Shown: in pieces, positions 19,472 through 28,134 of the stretch
Layout of the letters: each line of letters opens with the position of its first letter
Numbering within the stretch: position 1 is the first letter of the stretch
DNA from: Pseudoalteromonas xiamenensis
Lineage (GTDB): Bacteria > Pseudomonadota > Gammaproteobacteria > Enterobacterales > Alteromonadaceae
Direction: 5' to 3' (one strand)
Assembly: GCF_042431545.1 (NCBI RefSeq)
Contig: NZ_JBHLYX010000003.1
Length of the DNA: 64,000 bases
Position numbers and translations under genes: made by a program
The notes under the pieces: generated by a model
What the model was told of the DNA's origin: nothing
Databases searched by the model: none
What the model saw: only the letters and a program-made list of their open reading frames with translations

Positions 19472-20695
19472 ATGTTTGATATTATGGAACAGCACAGCGA
19501 AGAAGCTGTCATCAAAGTCATCGGTGTAGGTGGCGGCGGCGGAAATGCCGTTGAACACATGGTAAAACAACAAATCGAAGGCGTTCGTTTTATCGTTGCA
19601 AACACTGATGCGCAAGTATTACGTAAGTCAGCTGCTGACATTACCGTTCAACTAGGCAAGCAAATTACCGCCGGTCTAGGTGCTGGAGCCAATCCAGATG
19701 TAGGACGTAAAGCAGCCGAAGAAGATGAAGAATCAATCCGTAACGCGCTTGAAGGCGCAGATATGGTGTTTATTGCAGCTGGCATGGGCGGTGGTACTGG
19801 TACCGGTGCTGCACCTGTCGTTGCGCGTGTTGCAAAAGACATGGGTATTTTGACGGTTGCAGTGGTTACACGTCCTTTTGACCTTGAAGGCAAAAAACGT
19901 ATGGCGGCGGCAGAGCAAGGTATCTCTGAACTAGCTGAAATCGTTGATTCACTCATCACTATCCCGAATAACAAGCTTCTGAAAGTTCTAGGCAAAGGCA
20001 CGACGCTTCTCGATGCGTTTGGCAAAGCTAATGACGTGTTATACGGTGCGGTACAAGGCATTGCTGAGTTGATTACGCGTTCAGGTCTCATCAACGTCGA
20101 CTTTGCAGACGTAAGAACTGTTATGTCGGCAATGGGCACAGCGATGATGGGAACTGCGTCAGCAACCGGTCCAGATCGAGCACAAGAAGCAGCAGAAGCG
20201 GCGATTTCAAGCCCATTACTTGAAGACGTAGATTTAACGGGAGCGAAAGGCATTCTAGTTAATATCACCGCAGGTATGGATATCACGATCGAAGAATTTG
20301 AGATTGTGGGGAACCATGTGAAAGCGTTGGCGTCTGAGAATGCAACTGTTGTAGTCGGTGCAGTTATTGATCCTGAAATGAGTGAAGAGCTGCGCGTTAC
20401 TGTTGTAGCGACAGGTTTAGGCGGTGATCGTCGCCCTCAATTTGGCATTGTGAATAACAATTTCAAAAAGGCGGTGGGTGCAGATACAACCCCAACAATG
20501 AGCTCAAGCACAAATGCAGGTATGTTTGTACCAAGTTTCACTAGCCCAGTTTCGGATGATGATCTTGGGATGGTGTCAAAACCTGAAGTGCAAGCAAGTG
20601 ATGCTCCAAAAGCAGAATCAGTAAAACCAGCGGCTAAGAAAGATAATGCAGATTATTTTGATATTCCTGCATTTTTGCGTAAGCAAAGCGATTAA
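19472..20695 (+). CDS. ftsZ: Cell division tubulin homologue FtsZ
   Basis: 407 residues from ATG 19472. GTG 19463 and ATG 19466 are also in frame, but GGAG at 19458-19461 is best spaced for 19472, and the resulting MFDIMEQ start matches the family. It is the GTPase of the Z ring. GTP motif GGGTGTGAAP, T7-loop region NVDFADVRTVM and the conserved C-terminal peptide DYFDIPAFLRKQSD, the binding site for FtsA and ZipA, are intact. A weak hairpin (20729-20744) follows it before the lpxC promoter. Confidence 0.97.
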   Translation: MFDIMEQHSEEAVIKVIGVGGGGGNAVEHMVKQQIEGVRFIVANTDAQVLRKSAADITVQLGKQITAGLGAGANPDVGRKAAEEDEESIRNALEGADMVFIAAGMGGGTGTGAAPVVARVAKDMGILTVAVVTRPFDLEGKKRMAAAEQGISELAEIVDSLITIPNNKLLKVLGKGTTLLDAFGKANDVLYGAVQGIAELITRSGLINVDFADVRTVMSAMGTAMMGTASATGPDRAQEAAEAAISSPLLEDVDLTGAKGILVNITAGMDITIEEFEIVGNHVKALASENATVVVGAVIDPEMSEELRVTVVATGLGGDRRPQFGIVNNNFKKAVGADTTPTMSSSTNAGMFVPSFTSPVSDDDLGMVSKPEVQASDAPKAESVKPAAKKDNADYFDIPAFLRKQSD

Positions 20696-20761
20696 TTAAC
20701 CGTAAGTAGTGCTCGGTGAACATACAATCAATGAAAAATCATTGGTTGATGTTTAAACAAT

Positions 20762-20790
20762 TTGGCAGCTGGTCGTATCTGTGATACGAT
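20762..20790 (+). promoter_or_regulatory. lpxC promoter with extended -10 and overlapping inverted repeat
   Basis: TTGGCA (20762-20767) is followed after 17 bases by TACGAT (20785-20790), preceded by TGA so that an extended -10 (TGNTACGAT) is formed. A perfect inverted repeat, CGTATC (20774-20779) and GATACG (20783-20788), overlaps the spacer and -10. The predicted start near 20797 leaves a leader of only about 26 bases. lpxC can therefore be expressed independently of the dcw operon, and the repeat could be a repressor site. Confidence 0.72.
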
Positions 20791-20822
20791 CCGCACCCTT
20801 ATGTATTAGAGTGGGCGAACCT

Positions 20823-21734
20823 ATGATAAAACAGCGTACGATTGCAGAAGTAGTCAAAGCAACTGGAGTAGGGCTTCACAAAGGCGAAAAGGTCACTATT
20901 ACTCTCCGACCCGCGAGTGCGAATACCGGTGTGGTATTTCGTCGCGTTGACCTCAACCCTGTTGTGAACTTTGAAACTACACCGGAAGCGGTTGGTGATA
21001 CGCAGTTGTGTACCTGTTTAACAAACAAAGATGGTGTTCGTCTATCCACAACCGAGCATTTAATTGCAGCTGTTGCTGCATTAGGGATCGACAATCTAAT
21101 CGTCGAACTTGATAGTGCTGAAGTGCCAATTATGGACGGGAGTGCATTACCGTTCATTTACCTTATTCAAAAAGGTGGCATTAAAGAACTAAATGCAGCG
21201 AAAAAGTTTATTCGTATCAAAGAAAAAGTACGTGTTGAAGACGGTGATAAATGGGCTGAAATTGAGCCTTACGACGGTTTTCATATCGATTTTGAGATTG
21301 CGTTTAACCACCCTGCGATTAATGATAGTCGCCAACGTATTGGTCTTGATATCACGCCACGCAGTTTTACTGAAGAAATCAGCCGTGCTCGTACCTTCGG
21401 ATTTATGAAAGACATCGAGTACATGCATGCAAACAACCTAGCATTAGGTGGAAGCATGGATAATGCGGTTGTACTTGATGAGTTTAAAGTATTGAACCCG
21501 AATGGTCTTCGCTACCCGGATGAATTCGTTAAGCATAAAATCCTAGATTGTGTAGGTGACATGTTTATGGCGGGGTATAACATTCTTGGCAAAATTACGT
21601 GTTTCAAATCAGGTCATGGTTTGAACAACAAGTTACTGCGCCAAATTATGGCGACAGAATCTGCTTGGGAATGGGCGACGTTTGATGAACAAGTTCACAT
21701 GCCAGCACCAGGATTGGAACTTGTTACTGCATAA
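20823..21734 (+). CDS. lpxC: UDP-3-O-acyl-N-acetylglucosamine deacetylase LpxC
   Basis: 303 residues from ATG 20823 (E. coli LpxC is 305); the frame runs 14 codons further upstream, but that would cross the promoter. It is the zinc-dependent committed step of lipid A synthesis. Zinc and active-site segments are visible: STTEHLIAAVAALGI, PIMDGSALPF, FNHPAI and KHKILDCVGDMF. It ends just before a bidirectional terminator shared with the convergent dciA gene. Confidence 0.97.
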   Translation: MIKQRTIAEVVKATGVGLHKGEKVTITLRPASANTGVVFRRVDLNPVVNFETTPEAVGDTQLCTCLTNKDGVRLSTTEHLIAAVAALGIDNLIVELDSAEVPIMDGSALPFIYLIQKGGIKELNAAKKFIRIKEKVRVEDGDKWAEIEPYDGFHIDFEIAFNHPAINDSRQRIGLDITPRSFTEEISRARTFGFMKDIEYMHANNLALGGSMDNAVVLDEFKVLNPNGLRYPDEFVKHKILDCVGDMFMAGYNILGKITCFKSGHGLNNKLLRQIMATESAWEWATFDEQVHMPAPGLELVTA

Positions 21735-21748
21735 TTGAGTCGATTAAG

Positions 21749-21774
21749 AAAATGGCGCTTAGGCGCCATTTTTT
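21749..21774. terminator. Bidirectional terminator between lpxC and dciA
   Basis: AAAATGGCGC (21749-21758) pairs perfectly with GCGCCATTTT (21763-21772) around a 4-nt loop, with T residues on the plus strand and A residues before the stem that become T on the minus strand. It can serve both converging genes. Confidence 0.9.
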
Positions 21775-21836
21775 ATGTCTGAAAATCAACAAAATCAGCG
21801 ACAACCTGCAGCTAGTTGTCCTACTCTCGGTATTTG

Positions 21837-22328
21837 TTATTCTTTGCAGGCGTGTTTAGCAAGGCGCTGTAACTTTTCTTTCAAGCCTTGTGGGGCATTT
21901 TCTGCAATCGCATTTAAATGTTCAGCGGTTTGTTCGCTCATTTGTCGTTTAGCACTGTTGTTAGACGTTTGGTAAGCAGTTTGTTTTTCTTTTACTGCAA
22001 ACCGAGTCTGAGCGTCCGGAGAGCTGGAGATTTTCACCTGAATACATTCTGGGTAACCGGCTTGACGCACGGCGGATAGGATATCCATTCTCATGTAATT
22101 TAATCGAGTGGCAAGCGTCGCTGAAGCAGCTTCAATAAAGAGAGTGCCATTTTGATAATGAGATACACGGCATTTTTTAATTAAAATAGGCCCTAGAGCC
22201 AGTTCAACTGCGTGTTGCAATTCAGTTTGTTTCGCTGTCTGTGAAGCAAATGTGCGTAATTTATTACTTACGGACATTCCTTGAAATACCTCTTCAACAG
22301 GTTTTGGTGCGTAACGATTTTTAGCCAT
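21837..22328 (-). CDS. dciA: DciA-type protein (DUF721), helicase-loading partner
   Basis: 163 residues on the minus strand. The N-terminal half (to about residue 100) has the DUF721 pattern, including a buried-strand segment GTLFIEAASATLATRLNYMR; the C-terminal third is charged, Gln/Lys-rich and probably disordered. DciA proteins interact with the replicative helicase DnaB in bacteria that lack E. coli-type DnaC. Its position opposite lpxC and beside secA is common in related gammaproteobacteria. The start ATG is at 22326-22328. Confidence 0.85.
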   Translation of the reverse strand: MAKNRYAPKPVEEVFQGMSVSNKLRTFASQTAKQTELQHAVELALGPILIKKCRVSHYQNGTLFIEAASATLATRLNYMRMDILSAVRQAGYPECIQVKISSSPDAQTRFAVKEKQTAYQTSNNSAKRQMSEQTAEHLNAIAENAPQGLKEKLQRLAKHACKE

Positions 22329-22522
22329 TTTTTAATGCGATAAATTGCAGCAGTTGGGTTACAGTCTAGCAAAGTTCGGGTTGGGTGAGAATCGGAGATT
22401 TGTTTTTTGGATCAAACTTGAAATTCAGTCATGCCGCCTTCATATCTTACCAATACAATGCACATTTTGTTGTCTCGAATAAGATTTTTAACGTCGTTAT
22501 GCATTGATTTTCATCAATTGGT

Positions 22523-22549
22523 TTGCAGCGTCGTTAAGTCTGGTATGAT
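22523..22549 (+). promoter_or_regulatory. Probable secA promoter (extended -10)
   Basis: The -10 TATGAT (22544-22549) is preceded by TGG, giving the extended form TGGTATGAT. A weak -35, TTGCAG (22523-22528), lies 15 bases upstream. The predicted start near 22556 gives a leader of about 88 bases. Confidence 0.6.
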
Positions 22550-22578
22550 ATGGCAACTTTTTAGACTCTAGAGCTATT

Positions 22579-22596
22579 CAACTTAACATTAAGTTG
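22579..22596 (+). repeat. Palindrome in the secA leader
   Basis: CAACTTAA (22579-22586) and TTAAGTTG (22589-22596) are perfect inverted repeats separated by 2 bases. It lies in the predicted untranslated leader, 48 bases before the secA ATG. It could be a DNA-binding site or a weak RNA hairpin; no regulator is assigned. Confidence 0.5.
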
Positions 22597-22643
22597 ACGA
22601 AGGTGAGCACGCGGCTCATCAAAAATAACGTAACGGTTTTAAC

Positions 22644-25349
22644 ATGATAACTAAAATTTTTACCAAACTGTTTGGTAGTCGAAACGACCGCACCATTAGA
22701 AACTTAAGAAAAACAGTCGCCCTCATCAATGCATTAGAAAAAGACATCAGTGCCCTTTCTGACGAGCAATTGAAAGCGAAGACCGCCGAATTCCGTGAGC
22801 GTTACGATGCAGGTACGAGTCTAGATGACTTATTACCAGAAGCGTTTGCCGTGGTCCGTGAAGCGTCAAAACGTGTGTATGGCATGCGTCATTTCGATGT
22901 ACAGATGATTGGTGGTATGGTGCTTCATCAAGGTCGCATCTCTGAAATGCGTACAGGTGAAGGTAAAACGTTAACAGCAACGTTACCTGCTTACCTTAAC
23001 GGTATTACGGGTAAAGGGGTTCACGTTATTACGGTAAATGATTACCTTGCAAAACGTGATGCTGAAAATAACCGTCCGCTTTTCGAGTTCCTAGGCTTAA
23101 GCGTGGGTTGCAATGTCCCAGGTATGATGGGAATGCAAAAGAAAGAAGCGTATGCGGCCGATATTACTTACGGAACCAACAACGAATTTGGCTTTGACTA
23201 CTTGCGCGATAACATGGCGTTTAGCATTAATGAACGCGTACAGCGCCCTCTTCATTACGCGGTTGTGGATGAAGTGGATTCAATCCTTATTGACGAAGCT
23301 CGTACTCCACTCATTATCTCTGGACCAGCGGAAGACAGCAGCCAACTTTACACTGAAATCAACACGATCGTCCCTGAACTGATTCAACAAGAAAAAGAAG
23401 ATGAAGAAGGTGTTGAAGGTGACGGCGATTACACGATTGACGAAAAGAGTAAGCAAGTTCACCTTACTGAACGCGGCCAAGTTAAAGTTGAGGAGCTACT
23501 AACTTCTCGAGGCTTGTTACAAGAAGGCGACTCTTTGTACTCAGCGGGCAATATCACGTTGCTAAGTCACGTTTATGCGGCACTTCGCGCTCATAAACTG
23601 TATCAAAAAGACGTTGATTATGTTGTGAAAGACAACGAAGTTGTGATCGTCGATGAACACACCGGCCGTACGATGGAAGGTCGTCGTTGGTCTGAAGGTC
23701 TTCATCAAGCCGTTGAAGCGAAAGAAGGTGTTCGTATTCAAAACGAAAACCAAACATTGGCTTCGATCACATTCCAAAACTATTTCCGTCTATACGAAAA
23801 ACTTGCCGGTATGACGGGTACTGCAGATACTGAAGCGTTTGAATTTCAATCTATTTATGGTTTAGATACCGTTGTTATTCCTACGAATAAACCGATGATC
23901 CGTGATGACCGTACTGACTTGGTTTATTTGACTCAAGAAGAAAAGTACGAAGCCATTTTGGCAGACATTCGCGACTGTCAAAAACGCGGTCAGCCAGTTT
24001 TAGTTGGTACAATTTCAATCGAAAGCTCAGAGTACTTGTCTCACTTTTTACGTAAAGAAAAAATTGAACACAATGTACTGAATGCAAAATTCCATGCGCA
24101 AGAAGCCGAAATCATCGCGGATGCGGGTCTTCCTGGAAAAGTAACCATTGCAACAAACATGGCTGGTCGTGGTACGGACATTATGTTGGGTGGTAATTGG
24201 CAGGCGGAAGTTGCAAAAATTGAAAATCCAACGGATGAGCAAATCGCAGACATTAAAGCGACTTGGAAAGAGACGCAAGCGAAAGTCTTAGAAGCCGGTG
24301 GTCTGCATATTATCGGTACTGAGCGTCACGAGTCTCGTCGTATTGATAACCAGCTGCGTGGTCGTTCTGGTCGCCAAGGTGATGCGGGCTCAAGCCGATT
24401 CTACTTGTCGATGGAAGATGCATTGATGCGTATCTTCGCTGGCGAACGTATGACCAACATGATGCGTAAGCTTGGTATGCAACGTGGTGAAGCGATTGAA
24501 CACCCGTGGGTAAACCGTGCGATTGAAAATGCACAGCGTAAAGTCGAAGCACGTAACTTTGATATCCGTAAGCAACTTCTCGAATACGATGACGTGGCGA
24601 ATGACCAGCGTAAAGTGGTGTATGAGCAACGCAATGAACTGCTAGAAGAAGGCGATATTTCAGAGACTATTACCGCTATTCGAGCTGATGTAGTGAACGA
24701 TGTTATCAATCAATACATAGCACCGCAGAGCTTAGCGGAAATGTGGGATATCTCTGGGCTTGAAGAACGCTTACGCGCGGACTTCCTTGTTAGTTTACCG
24801 ATTTCGCAGTGGCTACAAGACGACAATAAACTTTACGAAGAATTATTGCGTGAACGTATCCTTGAAAACATCGAAGCAGCGTATAAGCAAAAAGAAGAAA
24901 TGGTTGGAGAATCAGTGCTTCGCCAATTCGAAAAAGCAGTGATGTTGCAAAGCCTAGATCAGCATTGGAAAGATCACCTTGCTGCAATGGATCATTTACG
25001 TCAAGGTATCCACTTACGTGGTTATGCGCAAAAGAATCCTAAGCAAGAATACAAGCGTGAATCTTTTGAGTTATTCTCGCAAATGCTTGAAAACTTGAAG
25101 ATCGATGTTGTCGGAATTCTGAGTAAAGTACAGGTTCGTGCGGAAGAAGATGTTGAGAAAGTTGAAGAACAGCATCGTCGCAGTGAGCAAGCGCCACGTG
25201 AATATCAGCATGCAGAAGCAGAACACATTGGTGGCGAAATTCCTGAGGGTGCAGTGGTTGCACGTAATGAACCAAAAGTCGGTCGTAACGAAGCATGTCC
25301 TTGCCAATCAGGTAAAAAGTACAAGCAGTGTTGTGGTAAGTTGAGCTAA
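22644..25349 (+). CDS. secA: Preprotein translocase ATPase SecA
   Basis: 901 residues, the same length as E. coli SecA. It drives unfolded preproteins through SecYEG with ATP. Walker A is in EMRTGEGKTLTATLPAYL, the DEAD-type box is in VDEVDSILIDEARTPLI, and NMAGRGTDI and the arginine-rich GRSGRQGD belong to the second motor domain. The C-terminus ends in the zinc-binding SecB/lipid site, with CPCQSGKKYKQCCG. The usual start MITKIFTKLFGSRNDR is kept, although no good Shine-Dalgarno sequence precedes it. A terminator follows. Confidence 0.97.
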   Translation: MITKIFTKLFGSRNDRTIRNLRKTVALINALEKDISALSDEQLKAKTAEFRERYDAGTSLDDLLPEAFAVVREASKRVYGMRHFDVQMIGGMVLHQGRISEMRTGEGKTLTATLPAYLNGITGKGVHVITVNDYLAKRDAENNRPLFEFLGLSVGCNVPGMMGMQKKEAYAADITYGTNNEFGFDYLRDNMAFSINERVQRPLHYAVVDEVDSILIDEARTPLIISGPAEDSSQLYTEINTIVPELIQQEKEDEEGVEGDGDYTIDEKSKQVHLTERGQVKVEELLTSRGLLQEGDSLYSAGNITLLSHVYAALRAHKLYQKDVDYVVKDNEVVIVDEHTGRTMEGRRWSEGLHQAVEAKEGVRIQNENQTLASITFQNYFRLYEKLAGMTGTADTEAFEFQSIYGLDTVVIPTNKPMIRDDRTDLVYLTQEEKYEAILADIRDCQKRGQPVLVGTISIESSEYLSHFLRKEKIEHNVLNAKFHAQEAEIIADAGLPGKVTIATNMAGRGTDIMLGGNWQAEVAKIENPTDEQIADIKATWKETQAKVLEAGGLHIIGTERHESRRIDNQLRGRSGRQGDAGSSRFYLSMEDALMRIFAGERMTNMMRKLGMQRGEAIEHPWVNRAIENAQRKVEARNFDIRKQLLEYDDVANDQRKVVYEQRNELLEEGDISETITAIRADVVNDVINQYIAPQSLAEMWDISGLEERLRADFLVSLPISQWLQDDNKLYEELLRERILENIEAAYKQKEEMVGESVLRQFEKAVMLQSLDQHWKDHLAAMDHLRQGIHLRGYAQKNPKQEYKRESFELFSQMLENLKIDVVGILSKVQVRAEEDVEKVEEQHRRSEQAPREYQHAEAEHIGGEIPEGAVVARNEPKVGRNEACPCQSGKKYKQCCGKLS

Positions 25350-25366
25350 TCACAACGCAATGAAAG

Positions 25367-25391
25367 AAGCGACGTAAGTCGCTTTTTTTTT
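25367..25391 (+). terminator. Intrinsic terminator after secA
   Basis: AAGCGAC (25367-25373) and GTCGCTT (25378-25384) form a stem with a GTAA loop, followed by an unbroken T tract to 25391. mutT begins 12 bases later, so mutT is expressed by read-through or from an unrecognised promoter. Confidence 0.9.
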
Positions 25392-25402
25392 ATGGAGTAA
25401 AT

Positions 25403-25792
25403 ATGTCTAAAAAGCAAGTTAACGTCGCTGTTGGCGTGGTTGAACACCATAACCAAATACTCATTTGCAAACGCTCAGCAGAACAACATCAAGGCGGGTT
25501 GTGGGAATTTCCAGGTGGCAAAATTGAACAGGATGAAAGTGTATTTGACGCACTTAAGCGAGAACTTAAAGAAGAAGTCGATATTACTATTCAAAGCGCA
25601 ACACCGTTAATCACCATTGATCATGATTATGGTGATAAGTGTGTATCACTTAAAGTTCTTTTAGTTCAAGATTTTATAGGCGAAGCTAAAGGGTTGGAAG
25701 GTCAACCTTTGTGTTGGGTTGATAAGCAACAACTTTCTACTTATGAATTTCCAGAGGCGAACAAGCAAATTATCGCAGCAATCTTGAAATAG
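25403..25792 (+). CDS. mutT: Nudix hydrolase MutT (8-oxo-dGTP diphosphatase)
   Basis: 129 residues, matching E. coli MutT in length. It hydrolyses oxidised dGTP to prevent A:T to C:G transversions. The Nudix box runs from GGKIEQDESVFDAL to KRELKEEVDI: all metal-binding acidic residues (E, REL, EE) are there, but the usual Gly near the end (EEVGI in E. coli MutT) is Asp. The N-terminal VAVGVVEHHNQILICKR and GLWEFPGGK match MutT rather than other Nudix families. The start is ATG 25403 with GGAG upstream. The location next to secA is typical. Confidence 0.93.
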   Translation: MSKKQVNVAVGVVEHHNQILICKRSAEQHQGGLWEFPGGKIEQDESVFDALKRELKEEVDITIQSATPLITIDHDYGDKCVSLKVLLVQDFIGEAKGLEGQPLCWVDKQQLSTYEFPEANKQIIAAILK

Positions 25793-25927
25793 AGACACAT
25801 ATCTTGTTACAAAATACATGGTTTTCAGTGTAAACCTTAGAAGGGTACACTACTCAAGTTTGCTTCACTATTAACAACAAACGACTCACGCATTTAGCGA
25901 ATGGGTCGGGTATACAAAGAGATGGCG

Positions 25928-27988
25928 ATGAAAAAGATTACATTAACGGCAGCAAGTATTGCGCTTGCACTAGGCCTTGTTGGTTGCGGCGAAAAGGTCG
26001 CAACGGAACAGGTAAAACCAGCAGCAGAACAAGCATTACAGAAATCAGGTATTGATCTCTCTAATATGGACGAGTCAGTCCGCGCGCAAGATGATTTTTA
26101 TTACCATATCAATGGTAAATGGCTTGCTCGTACAGAAATTCCTGCAGATAAATCAAACTACGGTTCTTTCACTCAGCTTTATGAAAACTCACAAAATGCG
26201 ATGAAGGAAGTGCTGGAAGCGGCTTCAGCAAAGCTTACTGCTGACACAAACAGCGACGAGTTCAAGTTAGGTGCTTTCTATAAAAGTTACATGAACGTCA
26301 ACGCGCGTAATGAGCTTGGTATGGCTCCTCTTAAGCCTTACTTAACTGAAATTGCGGCGTTGGAAAGTAAAGACGGCTTATCTGAGTTGATGGCGGATTT
26401 ACAAATCAAAGGTGTGACAATGCCTTTTGGTTGGTACGTAAATAATGACGAGAAGAATTCAAGCCAATATGCGTTATATGTTTATCAATCAGGTCTTGGT
26501 TTACCTGACCGTGATTATTACTTAAAAGACGACGAAAAATTCAAAACGATTAGAGATAAGTACGTAGCTTACATGTCGAGTGTACTTATGCGTGCAGGTA
26601 TCGCGAATTCAGATAAAGCGGCTGAGCAAGTGCTTGCGCTTGAAACGGCAATTGCACAAGCTCAATGGAGCCGTGTGGAAACTCGCGATGCAACGAAATC
26701 GTATAACAAAATGTCTGTTGAAGACATGAACAATCTACTTGGTGGCATTGATGCTTCTGCATATTTGAATGCTGCAGGTGTGTCGATATCTGAACTTATC
26801 GTGGGCCAACCAAGTTATCTTGAAAAGCTAGGCGCTATTTACAGTGAAACTGATTTAGCAGTATGGAAAAACTATTTAGCATTCCACACGGTAAACGATT
26901 TCGCTAATTTACTTGGCCAAGAGATGGTTGATCTAAACTTTGACTTCTATTCAACGACTTTACGCGGTGTGAAAGAGCAATCACCAACGTGGAAAAAAGC
27001 GGTGGACGCGAGTAATGAAGTGTTAGGTGAGATTCTTGGTAAAATTTACGTCAAAGAGTATTTTCCACCTGAAGCGAAAGCGCGTATGGAAGGCTTAGTT
27101 GCAAATCTAATCAAAGGCTTTGAGCAAGCGATTGATGGTCTTGAGTGGATGAGTGCTGAAACGAAAGTCGCAGCGAAAGAAAAACTCAACAAATTCACGC
27201 CTAAGATTGGTTATCCAGACAAATGGAAAGACTACTCAGCGCTTGAGATCAATCCAGATGACTTAGTCGGCAACTATGTTCGACACAATACTTGGGCATA
27301 TCAAGATATGGCTCAAAAATTGGGTAAACCAGTGGATCGCTCAGAGTGGTTTATGACACCACAAACTGTGAATGCGTACTACAACCCAGTAAATAACGAA
27401 ATCGTATTCCCAGCCGCTATTCTACAGCCGCCTTTCTTTAACTTAGAAGCGGATGATGCGGTTAACTATGGTGCTATCGGTGCAGTAATCGGCCATGAAT
27501 TAGGTCACGGATTTGACGACCAAGGCGCGAAATACGACGGTGAAGGTAACCTTCGTAATTGGTGGAGTGAAGCGGATCTTGCGCAGTTTGAAACTCGTGG
27601 TAAGCAATTGGTTGCTCAATACGATGGTTTCAAACCATTTGACGATGCGAACGTAAATGGCCAATTGACACTGGGTGAAAACATTGGTGACTTGGGTGGT
27701 TTAACTGTAGCTTACAAAGCGTATCATATCTCTCTAGGTGGAAAGCAGGCGCCAGTAATTGATGGTTACACGGGCGAACAACGCTTCTTTATGGGATGGG
27801 GTCAGATTTGGCGTCGTAAATACCGTGACGAAGAATTACGTAACCGTTTGATGACGGATCCACATTCACCAAGTCAATACCGTGTAATTGGTATTCTGTC
27901 TAATATGCCTGAGTTTTACCAAGCATTTGACGTAAAAGAAGGTGACAAAATGTACATCAAACCAGAAGAACGTGTGAAAATCTGGTAA
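25928..27988 (+). CDS. M13-family metallopeptidase lipoprotein (neprilysin/PepO-like)
   Basis: 687 residues from ATG 25928, preceded by AAAGAG; upstream in-frame ATGs at 25901 and 25922 would place charged residues before the signal. The signal sequence ends in lipobox LVGC, so the enzyme is a lipoprotein. M13 features: N-terminal domain beginning DDFYYHINGKWLARTEIP, zinc motif HELGH (residues 523-527) within VIGHELGHGFDDQG, third ligand in ENIGDLGG, NAYYNPVNNEIVFPAAIL and the C-terminal DPHSPSQYRVIG. It probably trims oligopeptides outside the inner membrane. It stands alone and ends at an intrinsic terminator. Confidence 0.94.
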   Translation: MKKITLTAASIALALGLVGCGEKVATEQVKPAAEQALQKSGIDLSNMDESVRAQDDFYYHINGKWLARTEIPADKSNYGSFTQLYENSQNAMKEVLEAASAKLTADTNSDEFKLGAFYKSYMNVNARNELGMAPLKPYLTEIAALESKDGLSELMADLQIKGVTMPFGWYVNNDEKNSSQYALYVYQSGLGLPDRDYYLKDDEKFKTIRDKYVAYMSSVLMRAGIANSDKAAEQVLALETAIAQAQWSRVETRDATKSYNKMSVEDMNNLLGGIDASAYLNAAGVSISELIVGQPSYLEKLGAIYSETDLAVWKNYLAFHTVNDFANLLGQEMVDLNFDFYSTTLRGVKEQSPTWKKAVDASNEVLGEILGKIYVKEYFPPEAKARMEGLVANLIKGFEQAIDGLEWMSAETKVAAKEKLNKFTPKIGYPDKWKDYSALEINPDDLVGNYVRHNTWAYQDMAQKLGKPVDRSEWFMTPQTVNAYYNPVNNEIVFPAAILQPPFFNLEADDAVNYGAIGAVIGHELGHGFDDQGAKYDGEGNLRNWWSEADLAQFETRGKQLVAQYDGFKPFDDANVNGQLTLGENIGDLGGLTVAYKAYHISLGGKQAPVIDGYTGEQRFFMGWGQIWRRKYRDEELRNRLMTDPHSPSQYRVIGILSNMPEFYQAFDVKEGDKMYIKPEERVKIW

Positions 27989-28014
27989 GTCTTTTTTGGA
28001 CTATATTTGTACCG

Positions 28015-28038
28015 AAACCCGCCGTATGGCGGGTTTTT
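28015..28038 (+). terminator. Intrinsic terminator after the M13 peptidase gene
   Basis: AAACCCGCC (28015-28023) pairs with GGCGGGTTT (28028-28036) around GTAT, followed by T residues. Confidence 0.92.
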
Positions 28039-28134
28039 TGTCTCAGTACAGTTAGGATTGGTCGCAATCACGTTGCTGCTTTGAAATTGAGCGATAAAGT
28101 GAATACACCAGTTCTCTGTATAACGAAAAAAATA

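Larger units (their letters stand above)
22329..22643. other. dciA-secA intergenic region, secA leader without SecM
   Basis: 315 bases between divergent genes. No secretory arrest peptide like E. coli SecM is encoded: there is no open frame with a signal peptide. On the plus strand it holds the probable secA promoter (22523-22549), an 18-bp palindrome at 22579-22596 and a small stem around 22605-22618. From about 22380 to 22500 I see no clear element. Confidence 0.65.

Noticed and set aside
21775..21975. A 66-codon plus-strand frame after lpxC
   Set aside because: It starts inside or after the terminator and mostly lies antisense to dciA, whose family pattern is clear.
22329..22643. A possible secM gene upstream of secA
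   Set aside because: No open frame with signal peptide and no arrest-type C-terminus; only a 14-codon frame is present.
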